This document shows positions 1 to 8,267 of a DNA stretch of 64,000 nt, in pieces. How positions within the stretch are numbered: position 1 is the stretch's first letter; every line of letters starts with the position of its first letter. A model generated the notes under the pieces. The model was not told where the DNA came from and did not search any database. It worked only from the letters and a program-made list of their open reading frames with translations. The stretch covers positions 1 to 64,000 of the forward strand of contig ONLU01000001.1 in NCBI GenBank assembly GCA_900318795.1, in the 5' to 3' direction. This stretch comes from an uncultured Prevotellaceae bacterium. GTDB taxonomy: Bacteria > Bacteroidota > Bacteroidia > Bacteroidales > Bacteroidaceae. The position numbers were made by a program, and so were the translations under genes.

Positions 1-1
1 C

Positions 2-1921
2 TTACTTCACCTCCTCGAAGTCGGCGTCCTGAATGTTGTCGTCCTTCGGAGCCTGCTGTTGGTTGTTAGCCTGCTGCTGGCCGGCGAAGGGGTTGTCCTG
101 GCCAGGCTGAGCGCCCTGTGCTCCCTGGTACATCTGCTGCGAAGCAGTCTGCCAAGCTGCATTGAGGGCTGCCATAGCGGTGTCAATGGCATTGATGTCG
201 CCTGCCTTGTGGGCATCCTTCAGCTGCTGCAGGGCTTGCTCGATGGCTGGCTTGTGCTGAGCAGGAATCTTGTCGCCAATCTCCTTCAACTGGTTCTCGG
301 TCTGGAAGATCATTGAGTCTGCCTGATTCATCTTGTCGACGCGCTCGCGCTCCTTCTTGTCGTTCTCTGCGTTCTGCTCAGCCTCTGCCTTCATGCGGTT
401 GATCTCGTCCTGTGACAGACCTGACGAAGCTTCGATACGGATGGCCTGCTCCTTGCCGGTAGCCTTATCTTTGGCAGAAACCTTCAGGATACCATTGGCA
501 TCGATGTCGAAGGTTACCTCAATCTGAGGAATACCACGACGGGCGGGAGCGATTCCAGTCAGGTTGAACTGACCGATAGACTTATTCTGGGCAGCCATAG
601 GACGTTCGCCTTGAAGTACGTGGATGGTTACCTCGGTCTGATTGTCAGCAGCGGTAGAAAATACCTCGCTCTTCTTGCAAGGAATGGTAGTGTTGGCTTC
701 GATGAGTTTGGTCATGACACCACCCATAGTCTCAATACCCAGTGTCAGTGGGGTTACGTCCAGCAGCACGATGTCGCCTACGCCACCTTCCTTGTTCAGG
801 ATAGCGCCCTGAATAGAGGCACCAACGGCTACCACCTCGTCAGGGTTAACACCCTTTGAAGGCTCCTTGCCGAAGTAGTTCTTAACGAGTTCCTGTACAG
901 CAGGTATACGGCTTGAACCACCTACGAGGATAACTTCATCGATATCTGCAGTGCTCAGCTTGGCGTCAGCGATGGCCTTCTGACAGGGAGCCAGACAAGC
1001 CTGGATGAGGCCGTGTGCCAGCTGCTCGAACTTTGCACGCGTCAATGTCTTGACCAAGTGCTTGGGAACACCTCCGACGGGCATAATGTAAGGCAGGTTA
1101 ATCTCTGTGCTGGTCGAAGAAGACAACTCAATCTTAGCCTTCTCAGCAGCCTCCTTCAAGCGCTGCATAGCCATGGGGTCTGCCTTCAGGTCGGCACCCT
1201 CGTCGTTTTTGAACTCCTGTACAAGCCAGTCGATGATGACCTGGTCGAAGTCGTCACCACCCAGATGAGTGTCACCATTGGTAGAAAGTACCTCAAATAC
1301 ACCACCACCAAACTCCAAGATAGAGATATCGAACGTACCACCGCCGAGGTCGAAGACGGCAATCTTCATATCCTTGTTTGCCTTGTCAACGCCATATGCC
1401 AAAGCGGCAGCTGTAGGCTCGTTGACGATACGGCGCACATTGAGACCTGCAATCTGTCCAGCCTCTTTGGTAGCCTGACGCTGTGAGTCAGAGAAGTAGG
1501 CGGGGACGGTGATCACGGCGTCAGTCACCTCCTGACCGAGGTAGTCCTCGGCAGTTTTCTTCATCTTCTGCAGCACCATGGCAGAAATTTCCTGTGGGGT
1601 GTACTTGCGTCCGTCGATGTCAACACGAGGATAGCCACCCTCGTTAACTACTGAATAAGGTACGCGCGAGATTTCCTTCTCGGTCTGCTGCCAGTTCTCA
1701 CCCATGAAACGCTTGATAGAGTAGACAGTGTTCTTGGGGTTGGTAATGGCCTGACGCTTGGCGGGGTCACCAATTTTACGTTCGCCATTTTCTACAAAAC
1801 CTACGACGGAAGGTGTTGTGCGCTTACCCTCGCTGTTTGCAATTACTACCGGCTCGTTACCCTCGAAAACGGCAACGCAGCTGTTGGTTGTTCCTAAGTC
1901 GATTCCAATAATCTTTCCCAT
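2..1921 (-). CDS. dnaK: Chaperone protein DnaK (Hsp70)
   Basis: ATP-dependent Hsp70 chaperone that binds exposed hydrophobic segments of unfolded proteins in the cytoplasm, working with DnaJ and GrpE. The 639-residue product opens with the Hsp70 phosphate-binding motif [16 protein letters not shown], has the linker-region [14 protein letters not shown] type motif and ends with a Gln-rich tail closing in DADFEEVK, as full-length DnaK does. I start at the ATG in front of GKIIGIDLG; the open frame extends 38 codons further upstream, but that stretch has no family similarity and covers the promoter region. The stop lies at the left window edge, so what follows dnaK is unknown; grpE and dnaJ are not beside it on the visible side. 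It is transcribed divergently from the next gene. Confidence 0.97.
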   Translation of the reverse strand: MGKIIGIDLGTTNSCVAVFEGNEPVVIANSEGKRTTPSVVGFVENGERKIGDPAKRQAITNPKNTVYSIKRFMGENWQQTEKEISRVPYSVVNEGGYPRVDIDGRKYTPQEISAMVLQKMKKTAEDYLGQEVTDAVITVPAYFSDSQRQATKEAGQIAGLNVRRIVNEPTAAALAYGVDKANKDMKIAVFDLGGGTFDISILEFGGGVFEVLSTNGDTHLGGDDFDQVIIDWLVQEFKNDEGADLKADPMAMQRLKEAAEKAKIELSSSTSTEINLPYIMPVGGVPKHLVKTLTRAKFEQLAHGLIQACLAPCQKAIADAKLSTADIDEVILVGGSSRIPAVQELVKNYFGKEPSKGVNPDEVVAVGASIQGAILNKEGGVGDIVLLDVTPLTLGIETMGGVMTKLIEANTTIPCKKSEVFSTAADNQTEVTIHVLQGERPMAAQNKSIGQFNLTGIAPARRGIPQIEVTFDIDANGILKVSAKDKATGKEQAIRIEASSGLSQDEINRMKAEAEQNAENDKKERERVDKMNQADSMIFQTENQLKEIGDKIPAQHKPAIEQALQQLKDAHKAGDINAIDTAMAALNAAWQTASQQMYQGAQGAQPGQDNPFAGQQQANNQQQAPKDDNIQDADFEEVK

Positions 1922-2019
1922 AGTTGTATTTATTTTAATATTAATAATTCGTGTTACGACACTGACAAGATAGCAAAGCATGTGCCAAAAACATTTTTTT
2001 TTAATATTATTGTGACATT

Positions 2020-2053
2020 TTGGCATAAGTATCAAAAATAATTTGTATCTTTG
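2020..2053 (+). promoter_or_regulatory. Probable promoter of the 2087 gene
   Basis: TATCTTTG at 2046-2053 matches the Bacteroidetes -7 consensus TAnnTTTG. A TTG at 2020-2022 could be the -33 element, but the 23-base gap is longer than the usual 19-21. The expected transcription start is about 30 bases ahead of the ATG at 2087. No equally good divergent promoter for dnaK was found in the same intergenic region. Confidence 0.5.
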
Positions 2054-2086
2054 CCGGCAGATTATCGATTATAGACAAAAAACATC

Positions 2087-3487
2087 ATGATGAAAAGAAT
2101 GATTTTGTTGGCAGGAATGACAGTTGCTATGCTGACTGCCACAGCTCAGGACAATCCTTACATTGTCAAAACGAAGAATGTAAAGAAGACTGCAGTGAAG
2201 CCAAAGATTACGGCAACGGACGTTTCGTCACAGGATGCTGAGCCTAAAGACTTCATGGGTAAGAACTTCCGTTATTACAGCATGTGTGACTGGAAAGAGG
2301 GCATGCGCTTCATGGTTGTGCCAGAGAAGTACGACCTGCTGGTAGGAACTTTCCACGATGCCAATACGGGCAAGGAGGCAAGCAGTGCCCGCTTGCGCCA
2401 TCATATTATGGTGTATAAGGGTCATGAGTCGATGTCCAATGGTCGAGAGCATGTCAACTTCTATTGTGAGACAGACAATAAGAATTATTATTATGAGTTG
2501 CCTAGCGGTACGTTTGACGATTACTGTTATGGCAAGCTGGGTGTTCCAACGCTGGCTTATCTGGGCGATGTGGACAAAGCCCGTGAGTTGCTGATGGATC
2601 AGCCGCTGATTACGCGCACTCAGTTTTTCCGCATAGATACCGAGTACGATGGCGATGGTTATCAGGAGGTGAAATATCCGAAGAATAGGTTGGTGACAGT
2701 GAAGGCTATCGGTGTGGGTACTCGTGCATTTCCTGTGAAAATCATTGTTGAGGACGAGAATGGCGAGCAGTTCTATCAGAATGTCGCAATGTCGAAGACC
2801 AACAGTGGTATGCGCGATGACGAATTCGACGTGGACAATGCCAAGTACCTGTTTGAGGGCTCTTTCGAGTTTACTGGTGCCGAAATGGCAGTGTCGACTG
2901 ACATCAAGAGTTATGTGAGCAAGACAGTACATACCAAGTTTGCAACATCTATGAGCAGTAAGGGTGCAGGTAAGGCCCGTGACATCAAGGTGCCTCGCTT
3001 CACAGGATTCATTATTGACGAGATTCAGGGCGACAAGAACAATCCTGGTTACTATACTTTGACGTTGCGTGAGACAGAGACACGCCGTGTATATTATAAG
3101 GATGTAACATTCACCGAGGATGTTCCCAATGCCACCCGTGAGGATTATTTCGGCTATCTGTTTGGGCTGGGTGAGGGTATGGGTCGTAATACCACACTGG
3201 AAACTCGTACGGCAATCCGTGAGGGGCGTGTCATTCAAGGCATGACGATGGAAGAGGTCGAGATGGCTGTAGGTGAGTCTGCTACCAAGATGACCAATAG
3301 TAATGGTACTACGGAGTGGATGTATCCGCGTTCGAACAGTATCTTGGTTGTTCAGTTTAACAGTGATGGCATCGTGACGAAGGCTGGTGCACGTGCTCTG
3401 GGTACTTCTACGACTTCAGGCCGTCGTGCTGCAGAACAGAGGAATAGTGGACGTCGTCTGAGAGGCAATGGAACTCCGTTAGAGTAA
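2087..3487 (+). CDS. Secreted protein of unknown function
   Basis: The 466-residue product begins with a typical signal peptide (MMKRMILLAGMTVAMLTATAQ) and should be exported. Most of the chain matches no family I can name. Around residues 385-440 there is a stretch beginning VIQGMTMEEVEMAVGE and continuing to EWMY, which resembles the SmpA/OmlA (BamE-like) fold, where a Gly-Met-Thr turn precedes a helix and a predicted beta hairpin. The C-terminus is basic and Ser/Arg-rich. The gene stands alone, divergent from dnaK and convergent with recA, with which it shares a bidirectional terminator. A large antisense open frame over it is a shadow. Function unknown; envelope location is inferred from the signal peptide only. 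Confidence 0.85.
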   Translation: MMKRMILLAGMTVAMLTATAQDNPYIVKTKNVKKTAVKPKITATDVSSQDAEPKDFMGKNFRYYSMCDWKEGMRFMVVPEKYDLLVGTFHDANTGKEASSARLRHHIMVYKGHESMSNGREHVNFYCETDNKNYYYELPSGTFDDYCYGKLGVPTLAYLGDVDKARELLMDQPLITRTQFFRIDTEYDGDGYQEVKYPKNRLVTVKAIGVGTRAFPVKIIVEDENGEQFYQNVAMSKTNSGMRDDEFDVDNAKYLFEGSFEFTGAEMAVSTDIKSYVSKTVHTKFATSMSSKGAGKARDIKVPRFTGFIIDEIQGDKNNPGYYTLTLRETETRRVYYKDVTFTEDVPNATREDYFGYLFGLGEGMGRNTTLETRTAIREGRVIQGMTMEEVEMAVGESATKMTNSNGTTEWMYPRSNSILVVQFNSDGIVTKAGARALGTSTTSGRRAAEQRNSGRRLRGNGTPLE

Positions 3488-3515
3488 TAGAATAATTAAA
3501 AAAGTAAATATAGAA

Positions 3516-3546
3516 AAGCCGCTCACGAAAGGTGGGCGGCTTTTTG
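3516..3546. terminator. Bidirectional terminator between the 2087 gene and recA
   Basis: AAGCCGCTCAC (3516-3526) pairs with GTGGGCGGCTT (3532-3542) across a short AAAGG loop, with one G-T wobble, followed by a T-run on the plus strand and preceded by A-rich sequence that gives U-rich RNA on the minus strand. It sits between two convergent genes and should serve both. Confidence 0.85.
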
Positions 3547-3566
3547 TTGTTTGTTGTCATCTTGTT

Positions 3567-4595
3567 CTAAGCATTCTCCTTGAGCTTCTCCATAATCTTG
3601 GCCTCCAGTTCTTCGCAGAGTTCAGGATTGTCCTTCAGCATCTGCTTCACTGCATCACGTCCCTGACCCAGTTTCGAGTCTCCGTACGCGAACCATGAAC
3701 CACTCTTCTTGATGATTTCATACTCTGTAGCCAGATCGATGATCTCGCCAACCTTTGAGATACCCTCGCCAAAGATAATCTCGAACTCGCACTTACGGAA
3801 GGGGGGAGCCACCTTGTTTTTAACCACCTTGACCTTGGTCAGGTTGCCCAGAATGTTGTCGCCGTCCTTGACGGGAGTGGACTTGCGGACGTCCACACGT
3901 ACGGAGGCATAGAACTTCAGTGCATTACCACCTGTCGTGGTTTCAGGATTTCCGAACATAACACCAATCTTCTCGCGCAGCTGGTTGATGAAGATGCAGG
4001 TGGTATTGGTTTTCGCGATGGTGGATGTCAGCTTGCGCAGTGCCTGCGACATGAGGCGGGCCTGCAGGCCGACGGCAGAGTCGCCCATGTCACCCTCAAT
4101 TTCCTTCTTGGGAGTCAGGGCAGCCACAGAGTCTACCACTAGTATGTCGATGGCGCTTGAGCGTATGAGCTGGTCAGCAATCTCCAGAGCCTGCTCGCCA
4201 TTGTCGGGCTGTGAGATGTAGAGGTTGTTTATGTCTACGCCCAGTTTCTCGGCATAGAAGCGGTCAAAGGCGTGCTCAGCATCGATGAATGCTGCAACAC
4301 CGCCAGCCTTCTGTGCCTCGGCGATGGCGTGGATAGCCAGTGTGGTCTTACCAGAAGACTCCGGACCATATATTTCTATAATGCGTCCACGGGGATATCC
4401 TCCTACTCCCAGGGCTGCATTCAGACCAATAGAGCCCGTAGGAATGACGTCAACGTTTTCAATCTTCTCCTCGCCCAGTTTCATGATGCTGCCCTTGCCG
4501 AAGTCCTTCTCAATCTTCGACAATGCAGCCTGCAGGGCTTTCATTTTTTCCTGCTGCGGGTCTAAGACCGCTTCTTCGGTTGCTTTCTTTGCCAT
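3567..4595 (-). CDS. recA: Recombinase RecA
   Basis: DNA-dependent ATPase that forms filaments on single-stranded DNA, drives homologous recombination and triggers LexA-type self-cleavage. The 342-residue product carries the Walker A motif GPESSGKTT, the Walker B region ending LVVDSVAAL, and the L2/DNA-binding segment [17 protein letters not shown]. The N-terminus MAKKATEEA is normal for Bacteroidales. It is the last gene of a same-strand run behind carboxynorspermidine dehydrogenase, with only 49 AT-rich bases between them and no clear promoter of its own, so read-through from upstream is likely. The stop is 20 bases before the shared terminator. Confidence 0.98.
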   Translation of the reverse strand: MAKKATEEAVLDPQQEKMKALQAALSKIEKDFGKGSIMKLGEEKIENVDVIPTGSIGLNAALGVGGYPRGRIIEIYGPESSGKTTLAIHAIAEAQKAGGVAAFIDAEHAFDRFYAEKLGVDINNLYISQPDNGEQALEIADQLIRSSAIDILVVDSVAALTPKKEIEGDMGDSAVGLQARLMSQALRKLTSTIAKTNTTCIFINQLREKIGVMFGNPETTTGGNALKFYASVRVDVRKSTPVKDGDNILGNLTKVKVVKNKVAPPFRKCEFEIIFGEGISKVGEIIDLATEYEIIKKSGSWFAYGDSKLGQGRDAVKQMLKDNPELCEELEAKIMEKLKENA

Positions 4596-4644
4596 ATACT
4601 TTATTTACAATTTACTTTTTATTTTTTTTTTTGATTTTTCCATT

Positions 4645-5886
4645 TTACAGCTCCAGGTCGCCATCGTGTATTTCGTGCCAGGGCAGTCCCTGCTTGTTAA
4701 GCTGTTCCATGAAGGGGTCTGGGTCGAACTCCTCGACATTGTGGACACCAGGTTTCTTCCAGAGTCCCTTGCAGAACATCATGGCGCCAATCATGGCTGG
4801 TACTCCAGTGGTGTACGACACGCCCTGCATGCCTGTCTCTTCGTATGCAGCGCGATGCGAGCAGTTGTTGTAGACGTAGTAGGTGTGCTCCTTTCCGTCC
4901 TTTCCGATGCCACGTATGCGACAGCCGATAGAGGTCTCGCCCTCGTAGTTTTCGCCCAGGTCCTGTGGGTTGGGCAATACCGCCTTCAGGAACTGCAGGG
5001 GTACTATCTTCACCTTGACAGTCTTGCCAGAGCCGTCAGCCAGCGGAGCCTCGTACTCTACCTCGTCGATGCGGCTCATGCCGATGTTCTGAATCACCTC
5101 CAGGTGCTTCAGGTACTGCTGTCCGAAGGTCATCCAGAAGCGTGCACGCTTGATGGTGGGATAGTTGATGACCAGCGACTCAATTTCCTCGTGGTGCAGC
5201 AGATAGCTGTCGCGTGGGCCTATGTTGGGGTATGTCAGATCCTTGTGTATCTCCAGTGGCTCAGTCTCCACCCACTGTCCGTTCTCCCAGTAGAGTCCTT
5301 TCTGGGTAATCTCGCGGATGTTGATCTCTGGGTTGAAGTTGGTGGCGAAAGCCTTGTGATGGTCGCCGGCATTGCAGTCGACGATGTCCAGATATTCTAT
5401 GGCATCGAAGTGGTGCTTGGCAGCGTATGCTGTATAGATGCTGGTGACACCTGGGTCGAAGCCACAGCCGAGGATTGCAGTCAGTCCAGCCTTCTCGAAC
5501 TTCTCGCGATAGGCCCACTGCCACGAGTACTCGAAGTGAGCCTCGTCCTTGGGCTCGTAGTTGGCTGTGTCCAGATAGGAGCAGCCACATGCCAGACAAG
5601 CTTCCATGATGGTCAGGTCCTGATAGGGCAGGGCCAGGTTGATGACCAGTTCTGGTTTGTAGCTGTTGAAGAGCGTCTTCAGCTGTTCCACGTCGTCAGC
5701 GTCAACCTGTGCTGTCTGTATGGGTAGTTTGTAGCCCTTCTGGTGGATGGCTTCTACGATGGCGTCGCACTTCTGCTTGCGACGGCTTGCAATCATGAAC
5801 TCTGTAAATACATCAGCGTTTTGTGCTATCTTGAACGCTGCTACCGTTGCGACGCCTCCGGCGCCAATCATTAGTACTCTTGACAT
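4645..5886 (-). CDS. Carboxynorspermidine/carboxyspermidine dehydrogenase (saccharopine dehydrogenase family)
   Basis: NADPH-dependent enzyme of the alternative polyamine pathway: it reductively condenses aspartate semialdehyde with putrescine or diaminopropane to give carboxyspermidine or carboxynorspermidine. The 413-residue chain begins with the Rossmann motif MSRVLMIGAGGVATVAAFK. It continues in the saccharopine-dehydrogenase-like fold and retains CGFDPGVTSIYTAYA in the middle, as this family does in gut Bacteroidales. The partner decarboxylase (NspC type) is not in the window. It lies between a DUF6621-like gene (75-bp gap) and recA (49-bp gap), all on the minus strand. A long plus-strand open frame across it is an antisense shadow. 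A lysine-pathway saccharopine dehydrogenase is the less likely alternative. Confidence 0.88.
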   Translation of the reverse strand: MSRVLMIGAGGVATVAAFKIAQNADVFTEFMIASRRKQKCDAIVEAIHQKGYKLPIQTAQVDADDVEQLKTLFNSYKPELVINLALPYQDLTIMEACLACGCSYLDTANYEPKDEAHFEYSWQWAYREKFEKAGLTAILGCGFDPGVTSIYTAYAAKHHFDAIEYLDIVDCNAGDHHKAFATNFNPEINIREITQKGLYWENGQWVETEPLEIHKDLTYPNIGPRDSYLLHHEEIESLVINYPTIKRARFWMTFGQQYLKHLEVIQNIGMSRIDEVEYEAPLADGSGKTVKVKIVPLQFLKAVLPNPQDLGENYEGETSIGCRIRGIGKDGKEHTYYVYNNCSHRAAYEETGMQGVSYTTGVPAMIGAMMFCKGLWKKPGVHNVEEFDPDPFMEQLNKQGLPWHEIHDGDLEL

Positions 5887-5961
5887 CTTTCTTATTTACA
5901 ATTTTGTTTATTTACAATTTACTGTTTATTTAGTCATTTGGCTGTTTCTCTATTTTCTTTT

Positions 5962-6558
5962 TTAGCCTTTCAGTTCCTCGCCCCTGATGCCCAAGGCAGC
6001 CATCAGCGAGTAGCCCAGTATTTCCTGTCGGAAGTTTCCTCCCTCCATGGGCTGCATGGCTAACACGGTGATGCGCTTCTCGTCGTCAGCGTGGCGCAGT
6101 CCTTCGCGTACCTTATTGTATAGTTGCTCAGCGTTTGGCACCACGATGAGGCGTCGTACCTCTGCGGCATTGCTGATGACCTGCATGGAGTCGATGAACA
6201 GGTCGTCCATCGTTACCATCTCTTCTACCTGTACGCAACTGACCATAAACTCGCCCAGCGGTCCAGTGAAGGCCTTGCCGTCCAAGTCGGCAAAGACGCC
6301 AGGCTGGAAGTTCTGCATCTGCGCCTGTTTGTGCAGCAGCACGACCTGGATGGAGGTCTGATGTCTGGTGTCTGATGTCTGAGGCCTGAGTCCTCCGTCC
6401 AGTGCGATGCACTCCAGCCAGCGTGCCATGTCTCCCTGTGGGATTCTGCGTCCCAGTATGCGCTCGAAGTTGACTATGAGGTCAAACGCAACCTTGTCGA
6501 CGTAGTCAGCGTCGACAAGGATAACATTTTCGCACCACTTGTCCCTGTTTTCATTCAT
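5962..6558 (-). CDS. Bacteroidales conserved protein, DUF6621-like
   Basis: A soluble protein of 198 residues with no signal peptide, beginning MNENRDKWCENVILVDADYV. I recognise it only as a conserved protein of unknown function found near recA in Bacteroidales (the DUF6621 assignment is from memory). The frame can start at 6567, but that codon lies inside the -7 promoter element (6565-6572). The ATG at 6558 is therefore preferred and would leave almost no 5' leader. Residues near 65-75 (RPQTSDTRHQTS) are encoded by four 7-bp tandem repeats and look like an in-frame insertion. It lies 50 bases downstream of the micro-gene at 6609-6713 and upstream of carboxynorspermidine dehydrogenase. Confidence 0.75.
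   Translation of the reverse strand: MNENRDKWCENVILVDADYVDKVAFDLIVNFERILGRRIPQGDMARWLECIALDGGLRPQTSDTRHQTSIQVVLLHKQAQMQNFQPGVFADLDGKAFTGPLGEFMVSCVQVEEMVTMDDLFIDSMQVISNAAEVRRLIVVPNAEQLYNKVREGLRHADDEKRITVLAMQPMEGGNFRQEILGYSLMAALGIRGEELKG
6356..6383. repeat. Four 7-bp tandem repeats inside a coding region
   Basis: Plus-strand units GTCTGAT, GTCTGGT, GTCTGAT and GTCTGAG follow one another without gaps, 28 bp in all, inside the DUF6621-like gene. One unit is not a multiple of three, so a change in copy number would shift the reading frame. Confidence 0.85.
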
Positions 6559-6564
6559 AGGGTA

Positions 6565-6595
6565 CAAAGTTACAGCAAAAAGTGCGAATTACCAA
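6565..6595 (-). promoter_or_regulatory. Promoter of the DUF6621-like gene
   Basis: On the minus strand TAACTTTG (6572-6565) is a full match to TAnnTTTG, with TTG at 6595-6593 and a 20-base spacer. The -7 box ends only six bases before the ATG at 6558, implying a leaderless or nearly leaderless transcript. Confidence 0.75.
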
Positions 6596-6608
6596 ATTTT
6601 TCTGGAGT

Positions 6609-6713
6609 TTAGTTGTACCAGATGTTGGAATTGAAGTGCATGAAGCGGTCTTCTTCGTTGTACTGGTTGTCCAGTTCGTACTCTTCTTCGTTGTACATCT
6701 TCTGAGTCTTCAT
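6609..6713 (-). CDS. Small acidic, aromatic-rich protein, 34 residues
   Basis: A micro-gene read directly from the sequence: the ATG at 6713 opens a frame encoding MKTQKMYNEEEYELDNQ, then YNEEDRFMHFNSNIWYN and a TAA at 6609. A good ribosome-binding site (GGGAGGA) lies 7 bases upstream of the ATG, and a full consensus promoter lies about 80 bases upstream. The peptide has no signal sequence or membrane segment. It is rich in Glu, Asp, Asn and Tyr and contains two YNEE units from a short internal duplication (TACAACGAAGAAGA occurs twice). It is the first gene ahead of the DUF6621-like, polyamine and recA genes. Function unknown. Confidence 0.7.
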   Translation of the reverse strand: MKTQKMYNEEEYELDNQYNEEDRFMHFNSNIWYN

Positions 6714-6792
6714 AGTTGTGTCCTCCCAAATCTTTTGTCAGTTAGTAATGATTGTTAGTTAAACTGCGCCAGCATGTGCTGCCCTCATGTTG

Positions 6793-6823
6793 CAAATATA
6801 GTGAAAAAAATCGGAACTTGCAA
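6793..6823 (-). promoter_or_regulatory. Promoter of the 34-residue gene
   Basis: Minus strand TATATTTG (6800-6793) with TTG at 6823-6821 and a 20-base spacer, a full consensus match. The transcript would have a leader of about 75 bases before the ATG at 6713. It contains a nine-codon ATG frame near its 5' end, which I do not call as a gene. Confidence 0.8.
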
Positions 6824-6951
6824 CTTTTTGGCCAAAAATTTTTGCTTTTTCACCAAAAAAGCCGTAAAGATGTATATTAATCCTCTTTTTATAAGACGTT
6901 TCCCTGATTCTAGTGCCAAAGACGGACGCACTTTGGGGTAAGCAAAATGAA

Positions 6952-6982
6952 ATCGAGGCTGTCCGTTGTGGGCAGCCTCGAT
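6952..6982 (-). terminator. Terminator of the 7010 gene
   Basis: ATCGAGGCTG (6952-6961) pairs perfectly with CAGCCTCGAT (6973-6982) across an 11-base loop. The minus-strand RNA continues into a U-rich stretch (ATTTCATTTTG). The rest of 6824-6951 is AT-rich and I see nothing else in it. Confidence 0.8.
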
Positions 6983-7009
6983 GGTTATTGTTTGCCTAAA
7001 AGTGTCTTC

Positions 7010-8167
7010 TTACTTCTGAATCATCTTCTTGCCGTTCTGGATCACTACACCCTTGAAGCCCTTGTCAACCTTCTGACCAGCGAGGTTGTAGATGGGAGCG
7101 TCAGCGCTCTGCTCGGTCTTTACGCTGGCAATGCCGTCTGTGCCACCTGCCGTGAACTGGAAGCCATAGCAACCCAATTGGGTGTTTGGGCTTAGGAATA
7201 AATAGGTTTTACCTGCCTCTGCCGTGAATGAAACATAGCCCAAGAAGGGATTTTGCAAGTTCTCAGCCTGTACAATGCAGTAGTCTGCCCGCGGATGGGT
7301 ATTCTTATGGGTATTTTCATTGTCATCAGCATAAGTGTTATTATTGGTCCATCCCCATACAGTCAGCTTTGTGGGGTCCAATAATGTGTAATGGCTCTTG
7401 TCTGCCTGAAGTTCTGCAAAATAGAGCTTGTTATTCTGAATGTTTTTGTTAACAAAAAAACCGATTTTCAACACGCCATTTTTTGCAACAGCAAATTCGT
7501 ACCAAGAACCCATAGCAGGTTTAACACCACATGTAGGATCCCATGGGTCGTTATCCACTTTGTGAACGGGATCACCTTTTTCGTTATATTCATACCAATC
7601 GTAATACATTTCTGTACAATTACCACTTTTTGCTTTGATATAATCATTAAATACAGGATCGCAGCCTGCCGCATTCAGTGATTTGTTGTTAGTATTTGTT
7701 TCTGCTGTGGGATCGACAGCCAAACCAAACTGCCACGATTCTGTTTCGCCTAGATTCGGTGTGCAAATGGCTGTCATTGCTACATTCTCCGTATTGCCTT
7801 GAATCGTAAAATTGTATAATTTTGCACTTCCATTATTTGATACGGTAGACGGATCTGTTTTATTAGGCTCATACACCGGTACTTCATTGCCATTGTCATC
7901 CTTTTCCCATAATAGGTTCCCATTTTCATCGGTAGCTTGATGTTTGCCTGGCCAAGGTAGGATGTCGTTTGGGTCATGAATTACAACATTTGGAGCATTG
8001 TTCTCTGTTTTAGTGATTGCAGAAGCCTTGATTACACTCCAGTCGTGATTTTGTCCTTCATCTTTCATGGCTGTTTCGTCTTTCAAAGATTCTGCCTTCC
8101 ATATTTCTTGTGCATTTACACTCATGGCAACGAGGGCCATGCTAATAAGAGTAAAAATTTTCTTCAT
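7010..8167 (-). CDS. Secreted protein with conserved C-terminal tail
   Basis: The 385-residue product starts with a signal peptide (MKKIFTLISMALVAMSVNAQ). Its last ~30 residues include IYNLAGQKV and then VVIQNGKKMIQK. This YNLxGxxV...NGKK pattern is the short C-terminal tail seen on many secreted Prevotella proteins and recurs on two pectin lyases in this window. It resembles type IX sorting domains, but whether it sorts or anchors the protein is inferred. The body is Asn/Asp/Thr-rich with a predicted beta-sandwich flavour (FGLAV, WYEFAVAKNG, YLFLSPN) and matches no enzyme family I recognise; a carbohydrate- or surface-binding role is possible. The central part is visibly more AT-rich than its neighbours. 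It is monocistronic, with its own promoter and terminator. Confidence 0.8.
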   Translation of the reverse strand: MKKIFTLISMALVAMSVNAQEIWKAESLKDETAMKDEGQNHDWSVIKASAITKTENNAPNVVIHDPNDILPWPGKHQATDENGNLLWEKDDNGNEVPVYEPNKTDPSTVSNNGSAKLYNFTIQGNTENVAMTAICTPNLGETESWQFGLAVDPTAETNTNNKSLNAAGCDPVFNDYIKAKSGNCTEMYYDWYEYNEKGDPVHKVDNDPWDPTCGVKPAMGSWYEFAVAKNGVLKIGFFVNKNIQNNKLYFAELQADKSHYTLLDPTKLTVWGWTNNNTYADDNENTHKNTHPRADYCIVQAENLQNPFLGYVSFTAEAGKTYLFLSPNTQLGCYGFQFTAGGTDGIASVKTEQSADAPIYNLAGQKVDKGFKGVVIQNGKKMIQK

Positions 8168-8206
8168 AACGTTATAAATTTGAATTAGTAATAGAGTTTA
8201 TGCGTG

Positions 8207-8237
8207 CAAATTTAGGAGTTTTCTTCGAAATCTCCAA
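8207..8237 (-). promoter_or_regulatory. Promoter of the 7010-8167 gene
   Basis: Minus strand TAAATTTG (8214-8207) with TTG at 8237-8235 and a 20-base spacer. The leader is about 35 bases. Confidence 0.8.
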
Positions 8238-8267
8238 ATTTTTTGCCACTTAGTTTAAAATAGACGC

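Noticed and set aside
2228..3238. 336-codon minus-strand open frame inside the secreted-protein gene
   Set aside because: Opposite a plus-strand gene with promoter, signal peptide and terminator; the translation is Ile/His/Leu-rich and unlike a real protein.
4285..5727. 480-codon plus-strand open frame across recA and the polyamine gene
   Set aside because: It is antisense to two confidently identified genes, has no signal or family motif, and reflects codon bias of the real frame.
6759..6788. Nine-codon ATG frame near the 5' end of the micro-gene transcript
   Set aside because: Too short and too close to the predicted transcription start to support as a leader peptide without conservation data.
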